From Flavobacteria bacterium RIFCSPLOWO2_12_FULL_35_11 (lineage in GTDB: Bacteria > Bacteroidota > Bacteroidia > Flavobacteriales > Flavobacteriaceae), in assembly GCA_001800975.1 (NCBI GenBank), contig MGWK01000073.1, forward strand, positions 1 through 44,409: a DNA stretch of 44,409 nucleotides, read 5' to 3'. This document shows positions 1-8,377 of this stretch, in pieces (positions within the stretch are counted from its first letter, which is position 1; every line of letters begins with the position of its first letter). A model generated the notes under the pieces. That model made no database searches and was not told the origin of the DNA. It saw only the letters and a program-made list of their open reading frames with translations. The position numbers and the translations under genes were made by a program.

Positions 1-779
1 AGTGTTACTGTGAATGTGGCGTTTCCGTCACCTTCATTTACGGTTACATCGTTGATCACAATTCCGTTTTGGCTTCCGCCATCATTATCCGTAATGGTTC
101 CTATTCCTTGAGCATCATTGATGTCGATTAGATCAGTGCTTAACTCACTTAAATTTACAAAGAAGTTTTCTGTAGGCTCTATAAAAATGTCATCAATGAT
201 TGGAACAACCACATTATGGGTTTCTCCGTTTGTGCCAACAAAGTTTAAAGTCCCAGAAGTGCTTGTATAATCGCCCGGAGCAATGGCGCTGTTGTTTGCC
301 GTGTCATAATCAACGGTAAATCCGCCCTGAACGTTTCCAGTGAGTGTTACAGTGAATGTAGCGTTTCCGGCGTTTTCATTCACGGTTACATCGTTGATCA
401 CAATTCCGTTTTGGTCGCTTCCGTCATTGTCCGTGATTGTGCCAATTCCTTGATTGTCATTGATACCGATAAGCGTTGTGCTTAAATTGCTTAAGTTTAC
501 AAAGAAGTTCTCTGTAGGTTCTATCCAACTGTCATCAATGATTGGAACAACCACATTATGGGTTTCTCCGTTTGTGCCAACAAAGTTTAAAGTTCCAGAA
601 GTGCTTGAATAATCTCCAGGAGCAATCGCACTGTTGTTTGCCGTGGCATAAGCAACGGTAAATCCGCCTTGTACGTTTCCAGTAAGTGTTACTGTGAATG
701 TGGCGTTTCCGTCACCTTCATTTACGGTTACATCGTTGATCACAATTCCGTTTTGGCTTCCGCCATCATTATCCGTAAT
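1..779 (-). repeat. Calx-beta coding repeats, 342-bp period
   Basis: Units begin at 1, 343 and 685, exactly 342 bp (114 codons) apart; the third is seen only for its first 95 bases before the sequence changes to a diverged Calx-beta domain. Bases 1-95 and 685-779 are identical, while the middle unit differs from both at many places in the same stretch. A 50-base block (about 201-250 and 543-592) is identical between units one and two. The repeats continue past the left edge. Confidence 0.93.
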
Positions 780-3572
780 AGTAACGGTTGCAATATTTTT
801 TGTTGGATCTACATTTACTAAAGTATTTGTACTAATCAGTGTTACTATAACGGTTTCTGTTGGTTCTATGATATTGTCATCAATTACAATAACTGGAATG
901 GTAACAGAAGTTTGGTTGGCTAAAATAGTCACTTTTGTGTCTATTGTTGTATAATCAGTTCCATTGGATGCCGTGCCTGTTACGGTGTAAGTAATTTCAG
1001 TATTAATGACAAGCGGATTTGTTAATGTTAAGGTAAATAAACCATTTGTGTTCGGCTCACTTGCATTTGTTGTTGTTACAATACTGACATCAGAAACACA
1101 AATTGGATTGGTTAAAACAACATTTTCCGTGTGGTGCACCAAACAATTTGTGACACTGTTTTTTACCACAATTTGATAGGTTCCGCTTGTTAATCCATTA
1201 AAAATATTTGAAGATTGGTAAGATGAACCATTATTTATGCTGTATAACAGATTAGAACCGGTGGCACTAATCGTAATTGATCCATTATTTAAAGTCGGGC
1301 AAGTGGCAATTGTAGGATTTGTTCCTACCACCTGATTGATAATTGGCAAAGGATTTACTGTTACACTTGCTGTTGCGGTATTTGAACAGCTGTTACCATC
1401 TGTAAAACTGTAGGTAACGGTATAGGTTCCTGCTGTACTTGAAGCTAAGTTGATTGCTCCTGTGGATGAATTTAAGGAAAGACCAGCTGTTGAACTATAT
1501 GTTCCGCCTGTTTGACCTGTTTGCGTTACGGAAGCTAAACCTACCATACAATATGGTGATCCTGCATAACTAATCGTTGCTGTTGGCAAAGGATTGATTG
1601 TTACACTTGCTGATGTTGTATTTGAACAACTATTACCATCTGTAAAACTGTAAGTAACGGTATAAGTTCCTGCTGTGCTTGAAGCTAAATTGATTGCTCC
1701 TGTTGTTGAATTTATGGAAAGACCAGCCGTCGAACTATAAGTTCCGCCCGATTGTCCTGTTTGTGTTACAGAGGCTGTTCCTACTTTGCAATATGGTGAA
1801 CCTGTATAACTAATCGTTGCTGTTGGCAAAGGATTGATAGTTATACTTGCTGATGCTGTATTTGAACAACTATTACCATCTGTAAAACTGTAAGTAACAG
1901 TATAAGTTCCTGCTGTGCTTGAAGCTAAATTGATTGCTCCCGTTGATGAATTTAAGGAAAGACCAGCTGTTGAACTATATGTTCCGCCTGACTGGCCTGT
2001 TTGTGTTACTGAAGCTGCGCCTACTTTACAATATGGTGATCCTGCATAACTAATCGTTGCCGTTGGCAATGGATTTATTGTTACACTTGCTATTGCGGTA
2101 TTTGAACAGCTGTTACCATCTGTAAAACTGTAAGTAACGGTATAAGTTCCTGCTGTGCTTGAAGTTAAATTGATTGCTCCCGTTGTTGAATTTATGGAAA
2201 GACCTGCCGTTGAACTATATGTTCCGCCTGTTTGACCTGTTTGTGTTACAGAGGCTGAGCCAACTTTACAATATGGGGAACCTGCATAACTAATCGTTGC
2301 TGTTGGCAAAGGATTTACAGAAATGGTTACTTCATCCGTTGAGGTACAAATTGAAGCACCTTTTGTCGCCGTAACTGTCAAGACAAATGTTGCAGAGGAG
2401 CCGGAATTGATTGTTACATTGGTATTTAAGGCATTAGGATCACTTATTGTAGCATCTCCTGACTTTACCGACCAAAGATAAGACACACTATACCCAGAAC
2501 TTGCTGTGGCTGATCCATCAAGCATATATGATTGGCCAGAGCAAACTGAATCATCAACTCCTGCATTGGCATTTCCTATACTTATACTTGAGACCTGAAG
2601 TGGGCTGATAAAATCATTGATATTTGAATTTCCTGTTGAAGCTTTCGTTTTTACAAAAATGGTCTTAATTTTCATGTCATTACATGGATCAACAACAGCC
2701 AATAATTCTGTTAAATTAACAGCTACCTCAATAAATTGGTTGGTTGTGTAGGTGTAAGAACCAAATGCGCCATAAGGCACAGGAATTGGAGTAGCGCCTG
2801 TATTCGCGGCTGCATAAACATTTCCTGGATCCACTACTTTATCTACAAAACTTGCTCCATCCCAACTCAATAAATAAAATGAAGGGTTTGCAGAGAATTC
2901 AACGGACAGGATAAAATCACCAACCGTTCGACCGTTAGAGGTTCCTTGGGTTGTAAATGTCCCGTTATCATTCTTTATTAATGAATTCTGCAAAAATTCA
3001 AAGTCCATATATGAATTATTTGTGCCACCAGTAAGCCTGTCAGCAGCAAAAATTACCCAGACATTACCATTTGAAGAAGTTGTAAAATGAACGAAAGCAT
3101 TATTCATATCATTTTTACCTGGACTTATGGCACCCAATTGCCATAGCCAATTAGCTGGATTTTCGTTTATCTTGTAGGTTCCCGAAAACACATTATCTTG
3201 GTTGGTTCCGTCATCATAGTTATCCTTCATCCAAAAGGTTGTTCCGGGATTAACCGGAGTACCATCAGAATTAAGAACAAAACCACCGGTTCCAGTGCCA
3301 GCTAACCAATCTCCTATAGTGCTGTTTACCTTAAGTGTTCCATCGATATTAAAACCAACAGCCGGAGGATCAACTGGTGCAGTACCCGGTCCAATTTGCG
3401 CCTGTAAAACCCCTAAATTGGAAATCATAGCCAAGGTTATTATAGTCATTAAAGAATAACTTCTATTAATGGTTTTAGCTATGATTAATGTTGTAGATAA
3501 TTTGTCAAAAATTTCAATTAAAAATCTCCAAATAGCGATTGACATATTTGAATTAGGTAAGTTATTTTTCAT
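1..3572 (-). CDS. Giant repeat surface adhesin (Calx-beta, Ig-like and SprB-like repeats), partial
   Basis: The reading frame is open from ATG 3572 to the left edge (1190 codons), so the C-terminus is missing. A basic stretch (residues 33-38) and hydrophobic core (40-56) ending in LQAQ look like a signal peptide cleaved after A58; the true start may be M10 or later. Residues about 60-310 form a globular N-terminal region I do not recognise. An Ig/PKD-like segment comes next (about 330-420), then four 80-residue Ig-like repeats beginning PLPTATISY, each with two cysteines (about 424-743). A SprB-like repeat follows (about 750-805), then Calx-beta domains with DNDG and EPTE motifs, the last ones on a 114-residue period. 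Proteins of this design in Flavobacteriaceae are usually cell-surface or secreted adhesins with a type IX secretion signal at the C-terminus. That signal would lie outside the window, so export by T9SS is inference. The ligand is unknown. Confidence 0.9.
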   Translation of the reverse strand, partial: MKNNLPNSNMSIAIWRFLIEIFDKLSTTLIIAKTINRSYSLMTIITLAMISNLGVLQAQIGPGTAPVDPPAVGFNIDGTLKVNSTIGDWLAGTGTGGFVLNSDGTPVNPGTTFWMKDNYDDGTNQDNVFSGTYKINENPANWLWQLGAISPGKNDMNNAFVHFTTSSNGNVWVIFAADRLTGGTNNSYMDFEFLQNSLIKNDNGTFTTQGTSNGRTVGDFILSVEFSANPSFYLLSWDGASFVDKVVDPGNVYAAANTGATPIPVPYGAFGSYTYTTNQFIEVAVNLTELLAVVDPCNDMKIKTIFVKTKASTGNSNINDFISPLQVSSISIGNANAGVDDSVCSGQSYMLDGSATASSGYSVSYLWSVKSGDATISDPNALNTNVTINSGSSATFVLTVTATKGASICTSTDEVTISVNPLPTATISYAGSPYCKVGSASVTQTGQTGGTYSSTAGLSINSTTGAINLTSSTAGTYTVTYSFTDGNSCSNTAIASVTINPLPTATISYAGSPYCKVGAASVTQTGQSGGTYSSTAGLSLNSSTGAINLASSTAGTYTVTYSFTDGNSCSNTASASITINPLPTATISYTGSPYCKVGTASVTQTGQSGGTYSSTAGLSINSTTGAINLASSTAGTYTVTYSFTDGNSCSNTTSASVTINPLPTATISYAGSPYCMVGLASVTQTGQTGGTYSSTAGLSLNSSTGAINLASSTAGTYTVTYSFTDGNSCSNTATASVTVNPLPIINQVVGTNPTIATCPTLNNGSITISATGSNLLYSINNGSSYQSSNIFNGLTSGTYQIVVKNSVTNCLVHHTENVVLTNPICVSDVSIVTTTNASEPNTNGLFTLTLTNPLVINTEITYTVTGTASNGTDYTTIDTKVTILANQTSVTIPVIVIDDNIIEPTETVIVTLISTNTLVNVDPTKNIATVTITDNDGGSQNGIVINDVTVNEGDGNATFTVTLTGNVQGGFTVAYATANNSAIAPGDYSSTSGTLNFVGTNGETHNVVVPIIDDSWIEPTENFFVNLSNLSTTLIGINDNQGIGTITDNDGSDQNGIVINDVTVNENAGNATFTVTLTGNVQGGFTVDYDTANNSAIAPGDYTSTSGTLNFVGTNGETHNVVVPIIDDIFIEPTENFFVNLSELSTDLIDINDAQGIGTITDNDGGSQNGIVINDVTVNEGDGNATFTVT
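1344..2303 (-). repeat. Four tandem 240-bp Ig-like coding repeats
   Basis: Four units start at 1344, 1584, 1824 and 2064, each exactly 240 bp (80 codons). Each encodes an Ig-like module starting PLPTATISY with a GSPYC motif, a TGQTGGTYSS stretch and SFTDG(N)SCSN near its end. There is no length change between units, and substitutions are scattered. This is the usual sign of recent in-frame duplication with homogenisation. Confidence 0.93.
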
Positions 3573-4015
3573 GGCCTTTCAATTTAGGTTAGATACCAAT
3601 TGCATATTTTTAAGTTGATAAGTTGCATTATCAATTAATTAAAATATTTATTTATAAATAATAACCTGGGGGTTGATTGAAGTGATTTGGTGGGGTTTAA
3701 ACTTTTTAATTGCCCGAGGAGTTGGCAATATTTAATTAAAACTGTATTCTTTATTAAAAAATAAATTATATAATAATTTTTAATAATTAGAAAACTGAAC
3801 GTGAGAGACATTTATCACTTATTACAATCAAAATTATTTTATATTAAACAACCAAAAAATGATTTTCATCAAAAAGCAGGATGATACTTATCAGTTTTTA
3901 TAAAATATAGAATACTATAAAACAGTGATTTAATGGAAATTGTTTTCAAAATATTAATTAATATCAGGTAATTGTAATAATTTTGTGTTTTATATTTGCT
4001 ATATATTTACATATA
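3573..4015. other. AT-rich intergenic region between divergent genes
   Basis: This is the shared upstream region of the adhesin (minus) and the small lipoprotein (plus). It holds one possible weak hairpin (ATTGCC at 3709-3714 with GGCAAT at 3724-3729, flanked by TTAA-rich arms) in the presumed 5' leader of the adhesin, and one -7-like site for the plus-strand gene (3978-3985). I see no open reading frame of note and no convincing promoter for the adhesin. Confidence 0.6.
3978..3985 (+). promoter_or_regulatory. Putative -7 promoter element TAATTTTG
   Basis: It matches the Bacteroidota sigma-A consensus TAnnTTTG and lies 30 bases before ATG 4016. It overlaps the TTG at 3983 that could otherwise be a start codon, which favours the ATG. 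No clear TTTG lies at the usual -33 spacing. Confidence 0.45.
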
Positions 4016-4570
4016 ATGATTGTTAAGAGATTTTCATATTTCTTTTTTATAGGATTCATTGTTTCATGCAATTCCACTTCATCGTTTACAGAAATCAATC
4101 CTGCCATTTTTGATAATAAATCATCCTCTTCAACTTTTATAATACAAAGAATGGATTTTATCGAGACCTATATTTCCAAAATAGATTTTAAAGCCAATGA
4201 TTCAGATAAATTAAACACTAATGAGTTGGATGTACAAGGTGACAAAAGAATTATAACGACAAATGAATCAGAAAAAAATATTGTTTTAAGAAACAATTCA
4301 ATTGTAAGGGTTTGGTACAAAGACCACTTGGTCAATAATTTTATCAAATCGAAAGTCTTCTATTATGAAAATGATAAGTTGATATGCATCAAACTTTATG
4401 AAATTTTACCTAATGAATTTAATATAGCCACTCTTTATAAAAGGACTATTTATTTTCATAATGATCTTCCAATATCTGATTCAGATGCATTTAACCAAAC
4501 AAATAACACACAAACCCTGGCCTTTCTTGGGCGTGAATACCTTAAAAATGAATATCTTTCACTGAAATAG
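4016..4570 (+). CDS. Predicted small lipoprotein, unknown function
   Basis: This encodes 184 residues. The N-terminus MIVKRFSYFFFIGFIVSC is a lipoprotein signal with C18 as the probable lipidated cysteine, so the protein should be anchored in the inner or outer membrane. The rest is polar and rich in Asn, Lys and Ile. I recognise no domain. An in-frame TTG 33 bases upstream would add eleven residues in front of the signal; ATG 4016 gives the normal lipoprotein N-terminus and fits the promoter-like site at 3978. The gene stands alone, with the divergent adhesin on one side and a 423-bp gap on the other. Confidence 0.65.
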   Translation: MIVKRFSYFFFIGFIVSCNSTSSFTEINPAIFDNKSSSSTFIIQRMDFIETYISKIDFKANDSDKLNTNELDVQGDKRIITTNESEKNIVLRNNSIVRVWYKDHLVNNFIKSKVFYYENDKLICIKLYEILPNEFNIATLYKRTIYFHNDLPISDSDAFNQTNNTQTLAFLGREYLKNEYLSLK

Positions 4571-4993
4571 TCTCCAATTTTATTTTTGTTTATTATTTTC
4601 GATTACTGGTAAGGAAACTCCAATATTTCAAAACAAATTAAAGAAGTGATTGATAAAGAAAAAGTTTCGATAAAAATTTCAACATATAAAGCTTTGAAGC
4701 AGTTTTTACTCAGGTCTTAGAATTGCATATCTACATTTATTTTGCCAATAAATTATCGTATTTACATAAATATTAGTCCTTATGATAATTATCATTAAAA
4801 ATGTCAATTTTTTATTATACTTTTAGGATTGTATTATCGCATATCGTTTTATAGTTTAAAATAACTTGGATCTAATATTATGGTTAATATAATCGCTTGT
4901 TTTCCATATTTAACTTAACCCCATAGCTCATTAATTTACTTCATAGGGCAACTTCTTAGGTAAATTTGTTTTCATAATTCTAATTTTACGCTA
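4571..4993. other. Intergenic region, mostly featureless AT-rich DNA
   Basis: It contains a -7-like site (4961-4968) just before the small membrane protein gene. A short open stretch without a start codon (4613-4720) resembles nothing I know. No terminator hairpin is evident after the lipoprotein gene. Confidence 0.5.
4961..4968 (+). promoter_or_regulatory. Putative -7 promoter element TAAATTTG
   Basis: It matches TAnnTTTG and lies 25 bases before ATG 4994, a normal distance for a short leader. It supports the small membrane protein gene being real. No -33 match is seen. Confidence 0.4.
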
Positions 4994-5191
4994 ATGACTT
5001 CCACTAGACGAAAAACAATTGCCACAATTCTTATTGCATTGGTTTCAGTTCTTTTATTTTTTACATTTTTGTATGTAATCGCTATAAATGAAAAAAATAT
5101 TCCTATCTATTCGCCGCTTATTTTTGCTATTTTACCAGCAATGGCAATTAATTCCATATGGTATAGCAAACCAAGAAAAAGGGATATATAA
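4994..5191 (+). CDS. Small two-helix membrane protein, unknown
   Basis: This encodes 65 residues with a basic start (TSTRRKT) and a hydrophobic segment at about 8-30. A short polar loop (NEKNIP) follows, then a second hydrophobic segment (about 37-56) and a basic C-terminus (KPRKRD). The pattern predicts a hairpin in the inner membrane with both ends in the cytoplasm. I recognise no family. Support comes from the coherent topology, a promoter-like site 25 bases upstream and a terminator-like hairpin downstream at 5287. Chance coding in AT-rich DNA cannot be excluded. Confidence 0.5.
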   Translation: MTSTRRKTIATILIALVSVLLFFTFLYVIAINEKNIPIYSPLIFAILPAMAINSIWYSKPRKRDI

Positions 5192-5546
5192 CATCTGAAA
5201 TTATATCAATTTTTTAAATAATTAATAAGTGATTGGAATTGAAGAAATTTAGTTTTCAATACATTTATTAATTATCCTGTATTTTTAAGTGCGCATTTTA
5301 TTTAATGCGGCACTTTCAATTATTCCTATGCACGATTATTAAATTGTGCGATTCATTTTTTTTTAATCTTTTTCAGAAATCAGATTGAAATTATTGTAAA
5401 ATCAGTAATTTTCTCTTTTGATGAATTTGTAATAATTTGGCTAATATTTTGTTCTTCAAAATAATCTAAATATTTATTTGCAAAATAAATTCAACGAAGG
5501 AAGAATTAAACCAGTTTTTACTACTTTCATAAAAAATTAAACAACA
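5192..5546. other. Intergenic region with a terminator-like hairpin
   Basis: Apart from the hairpin at 5287-5315 I see no structure. I looked for a SAM-type riboswitch before the methionine/cysteine gene at 5547 and did not find a recognisable one. Confidence 0.5.
5287..5315 (+). terminator. Hairpin terminator candidate
   Basis: AAGTGC-GCATT pairs with AATGC-G-GCACTT across a 6-base loop with one bulged base, followed by only a short T stretch. It lies 96 bases after the small membrane protein gene. Confidence 0.5.
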
Positions 5547-6686
5547 ATGCAACAAAAGCCTAAATTCGAAACTATCGCCATTAAAAGCACTGAAAATAAA
5601 TTTAGTGATTCAACTCCGGTAAGCACGCCAATCTATTTGTCGAGCACCTATAAAAGAAATAGTGACGGATCTTATACAAATGATTTTGTTTATTCGCGTG
5701 CCAACAATCCAAATCGCGCCATCGTTGAGGAGAGCATTGCAATTTTGGAAAATGGAAAGCAGGCTTTTGCTTTTTCTTCAGGAATGGCAGCCATAAGCGC
5801 TGTTTTTCAAAGTTTAAAGGCTGGAGATCATATTCTTTTGCCTGATGATATTTATTATGCCGTTAAAAGGTTGATGGAAGAGGTTCTTAAACGCTGGAAC
5901 TTATCCTATGATTTGATTGATATGTCAAATATTGAGGCTGTAGAAAAAGCCGTAAAACCTAACACAGCTCTGATTTGGGTGGAATCACCGTCAAATCCGC
6001 AATTAAAGTTAAGCGATATTGTAGCCATTGCCGAAATTGCCCATAAAAATATGGCACTTTGCGCAGTTGATAATACTTGGCTAACGCCAGTCTTTCAAAA
6101 TCCGCTCGAACTTGGGGCAGATATTGTGGTGCATTCTACCACTAAATATTTTGGTGGGCACAGCGATGTTATTGGTGGTTGTGTTGTTATGAATGATGAA
6201 ATAATTGCTGAAAAAATTAAAAATATTCAAATTTTATCGGGTGCGGTTCCTGCGCCTTTTGATTGTTGGCTTATTGCCAGAGGAATTCAAACACTTAAAT
6301 TACGCGTCAAACAACAAAGTAAAAATGCGTTGAAATTGGCCAAGTATTTGGAAAGTCATCCAAAAATAGAAAGAGTATTGTATCCGGGATTAGAAAGCCA
6401 TCCTCAGCATTTATTGGCGAAAAAGCAGCAAAAAAAAGGATTTGGCGCAATGCTTTCAGTTTTAATCAAAGGAAATGAAGCAGAAACTACCGCAATAGCC
6501 AGTAAGTTAGTTTATTTTACGCTTGCCACCAGTTTGGGCGGCGTTGAGAGTTTGGTGGAACACCGTAAATCGGTTGAAGGCGTTGATAGTCCAACGCCAT
6601 ACAATTTACTGAGAATTTCAGTGGGGATTGAGCATATTGATGATTTGATTGCAGATTGGAAAAAAGCATTATCAAGTGAAAATTGA
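5547..6686 (+). CDS. Cystathionine gamma-synthase/lyase-type PLP enzyme
   Basis: This 379-residue enzyme belongs to the Cys/Met metabolism PLP family (fold type I), of normal length. It shows the YSRANNPNR substrate region, the FSSGMAA phosphate-binding loop, the VESPSNP motif, VDNTW, and the PLP lysine K200 in HSTTKYFGGHSD. Members catalyse gamma-replacement or elimination on activated homoserine or cystathionine, linking cysteine and methionine synthesis in the cytoplasm. Sequence alone does not separate gamma-synthase, gamma-lyase and O-acetylhomoserine sulfhydrylase; the size and the SLGGVESLVEHR region fit synthase/lyase best. The gene stands alone and faces the histidine kinase gene, whose stop is 3 bases away. 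Confidence 0.93.
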   Translation: MQQKPKFETIAIKSTENKFSDSTPVSTPIYLSSTYKRNSDGSYTNDFVYSRANNPNRAIVEESIAILENGKQAFAFSSGMAAISAVFQSLKAGDHILLPDDIYYAVKRLMEEVLKRWNLSYDLIDMSNIEAVEKAVKPNTALIWVESPSNPQLKLSDIVAIAEIAHKNMALCAVDNTWLTPVFQNPLELGADIVVHSTTKYFGGHSDVIGGCVVMNDEIIAEKIKNIQILSGAVPAPFDCWLIARGIQTLKLRVKQQSKNALKLAKYLESHPKIERVLYPGLESHPQHLLAKKQQKKGFGAMLSVLIKGNEAETTAIASKLVYFTLATSLGGVESLVEHRKSVEGVDSPTPYNLLRISVGIEHIDDLIADWKKALSSEN

Positions 6687-6689
6687 TAA

Positions 6690-7820
6690 TTATTTCTTAG
6701 CTTTTTCGAATTCCATGTTTTGGGAATTATGAATTTCTTCCTTATAAATTGGCAATGTAAATTTAAAGGCAGTTCCTTTTTCTCTATTGTTTTCAATCCA
6801 AATTTTTCCATGATTTCTTTCAACAAAGTCCTTGCAAATAATCAAACCCAAACCAGTTCCTTTTTCATTTGCAGTACCGGGTTTAGATTCGTTTAAATCT
6901 GATTTAAACAAGTTATCCTTAACGTTTTCATCCATTCCAATTCCGTTATCCGCAACCATAATTTCAACAAACTCATCTACAGGCACGGAATAGATTTCTA
7001 TTTTACCTTGACATTCCGAAAATTTAATGGCATTGGAAAGCAAGTTACGCAAAATTGATTCCAGCATATTTTTATCGGCGAACACAAAAGATTCGTTCGA
7101 ATGAAATGAGTTTATGGTAATTTGTTTTATTTGGGCGGTATCGCTCATTTGTTTAATTACATCATAACAAATTGCTGAAATATCGCAATAAGTTGGGTTA
7201 AATACGATTTGATTGGAATTGCTTCTTGCCCAATTTAACAAGTTTTCCAATAAATTATAGGTAATTCTTGCCTGAAAATACATGCTTGAAATCAGTTTTT
7301 CAGACTTTTCAACATCAAGGTTTCGCAGCCTCTTCTTCAAGAGTTCTGTAAATCCCAAGATAGAATTAAAGGGACTTTTTAAATCGTGTGCAATTATTGA
7401 AAAAACAACATCTTTAGTTGCTATTGCTTTTTCAAGCGCTTCAGTTCGCTCCTTTATGGTATTTTCCAATTCTAAATTATAATCGAAAATGTATTTGTAT
7501 AATTCATTTTTGAACACCAATCCAATAAACTTGCCGTTTTCACCAACAGGCAGCACATCCGTTTTAGCCGTATCCATTTTAAAAATTGTATTTTCTACAG
7601 AAAGCCCAGAATCAACCAATTCTTTAATGGTAAGACAGTCAATAATTAAGGTTTTCGGATTATGGGCAATATCATGCGTTGTTAAAACGCCATAAAATTG
7701 ATCCTCATCATCTTGGACGACAACGGCTAAATGCTCTAATACCTGATTTTTAACAGCATTTATACCTGAATATGGGTTTACAATTAGAAAATCCCTTCTT
7801 ACTAAATGCGCTATTTTCAT
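6690..7820 (-). CDS. Cytoplasmic sensor histidine kinase with N-terminal CBS pair
   Basis: This encodes 376 residues. Residues about 10-108 look like a tandem CBS module (AVVVQDDEDQFYGVLT and DVLPVGENGKFIGLVFKNELY), which in other proteins binds adenine nucleotides. A short helix (ELENTIKERTEALEKA) leads to a HisKA domain with H145 in IAHDLKSP. The catalytic ATPase domain then shows the N box, NGIGMDE and GTGLGLIICKDFVERNHG. There is no membrane segment, so the kinase should sense a cytoplasmic signal, perhaps nucleotide charge (inference). No response regulator is adjacent. It sits 2 bases after a small unknown gene and is probably co-transcribed with it. Confidence 0.88.
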   Translation of the reverse strand: MKIAHLVRRDFLIVNPYSGINAVKNQVLEHLAVVVQDDEDQFYGVLTTHDIAHNPKTLIIDCLTIKELVDSGLSVENTIFKMDTAKTDVLPVGENGKFIGLVFKNELYKYIFDYNLELENTIKERTEALEKAIATKDVVFSIIAHDLKSPFNSILGFTELLKKRLRNLDVEKSEKLISSMYFQARITYNLLENLLNWARSNSNQIVFNPTYCDISAICYDVIKQMSDTAQIKQITINSFHSNESFVFADKNMLESILRNLLSNAIKFSECQGKIEIYSVPVDEFVEIMVADNGIGMDENVKDNLFKSDLNESKPGTANEKGTGLGLIICKDFVERNHGKIWIENNREKGTAFKFTLPIYKEEIHNSQNMEFEKAKK

Positions 7821-7822
7821 AA

Positions 7823-8161
7823 TTATGATTCTTCAACAACAGTAAAGGATATATTAACTTTAAAATCAACTTTTATAATTTCTTTTTCTGAAACATATGG
7901 AAATACATTGGTCTCTAATATTTTCAATATTTTCTCTTTTGGCATTTTGGCCAAAATTCGTTTATTGACAAATACGCAGTCAACATTGCCATGATGGGTA
8001 TCAATAATTTCAAAACCATTTGGAATCAATAAGTCGAAGGATTTAGAAATCCCTGTTTTACCATGTGGAGAATTTTTTCCGAGCACCAAGATTTCTTCAA
8101 AAGGAGGCAATCTAATTTCCTCAAAACTTAAAGTAACGGAATATTTTATGTTGTTTTTCAT
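7823..8161 (-). CDS. Unknown small protein paired with the CBS kinase
   Basis: This encodes 112 residues from ATG 8161 (MKNNIKYSVT); an in-frame ATG at 8188 would add nine residues. There is no signal peptide or membrane segment. The sequence alternates beta-like stretches (KYSVTLSFEEI, IIKVDFKVNISFTV) with a KEKILKILE helix. I recognise no family. The stop lies 2 bases before the kinase start, so it is very likely translated together with the kinase and may modulate it, but that is inference from position. Confidence 0.7.
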   Translation of the reverse strand: MKNNIKYSVTLSFEEIRLPPFEEILVLGKNSPHGKTGISKSFDLLIPNGFEIIDTHHGNVDCVFVNKRILAKMPKEKILKILETNVFPYVSEKEIIKVDFKVNISFTVVEES

Positions 8162-8377
8162 AGTAGGAATGTTTTGTGAAATTAGCAATTATAAAGATAC
8201 TGATTATTATTTTAATTATTGTAATATTGATAAATTGAATGTTTCTAAATTGACTTTTACTTAGGAATTAGCAATATTTTATGTTAAAACACTTATTATT
8301 TTAACTTTAATTACCCTTAAAACATTGCTTTATAAATCTGAAGTTTTTTTCTCTTATATTTTTATTTGACTTGAAAA

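Noticed and set aside
694-954. Plus-strand frame of 86 codons, hydrophobic
   Set aside because: It is antisense to the Calx-beta repeats, where the regular coding sequence keeps another frame open.
1344-2303. Regular repeats as a possible CRISPR array
   Set aside because: The repeats are 240 bp, contiguous and coding, with no spacers.
4613-4720. Short open stretch encoding ISKQIKEVIDKEKVSIKIS
   Set aside because: It has no start codon and no recognisable similarity; it could be chance in AT-rich DNA.
5192-5546. Possible SAM riboswitch before the cystathionine synthase/lyase gene
   Set aside because: I could not find the conserved helices of any SAM riboswitch class in this stretch.
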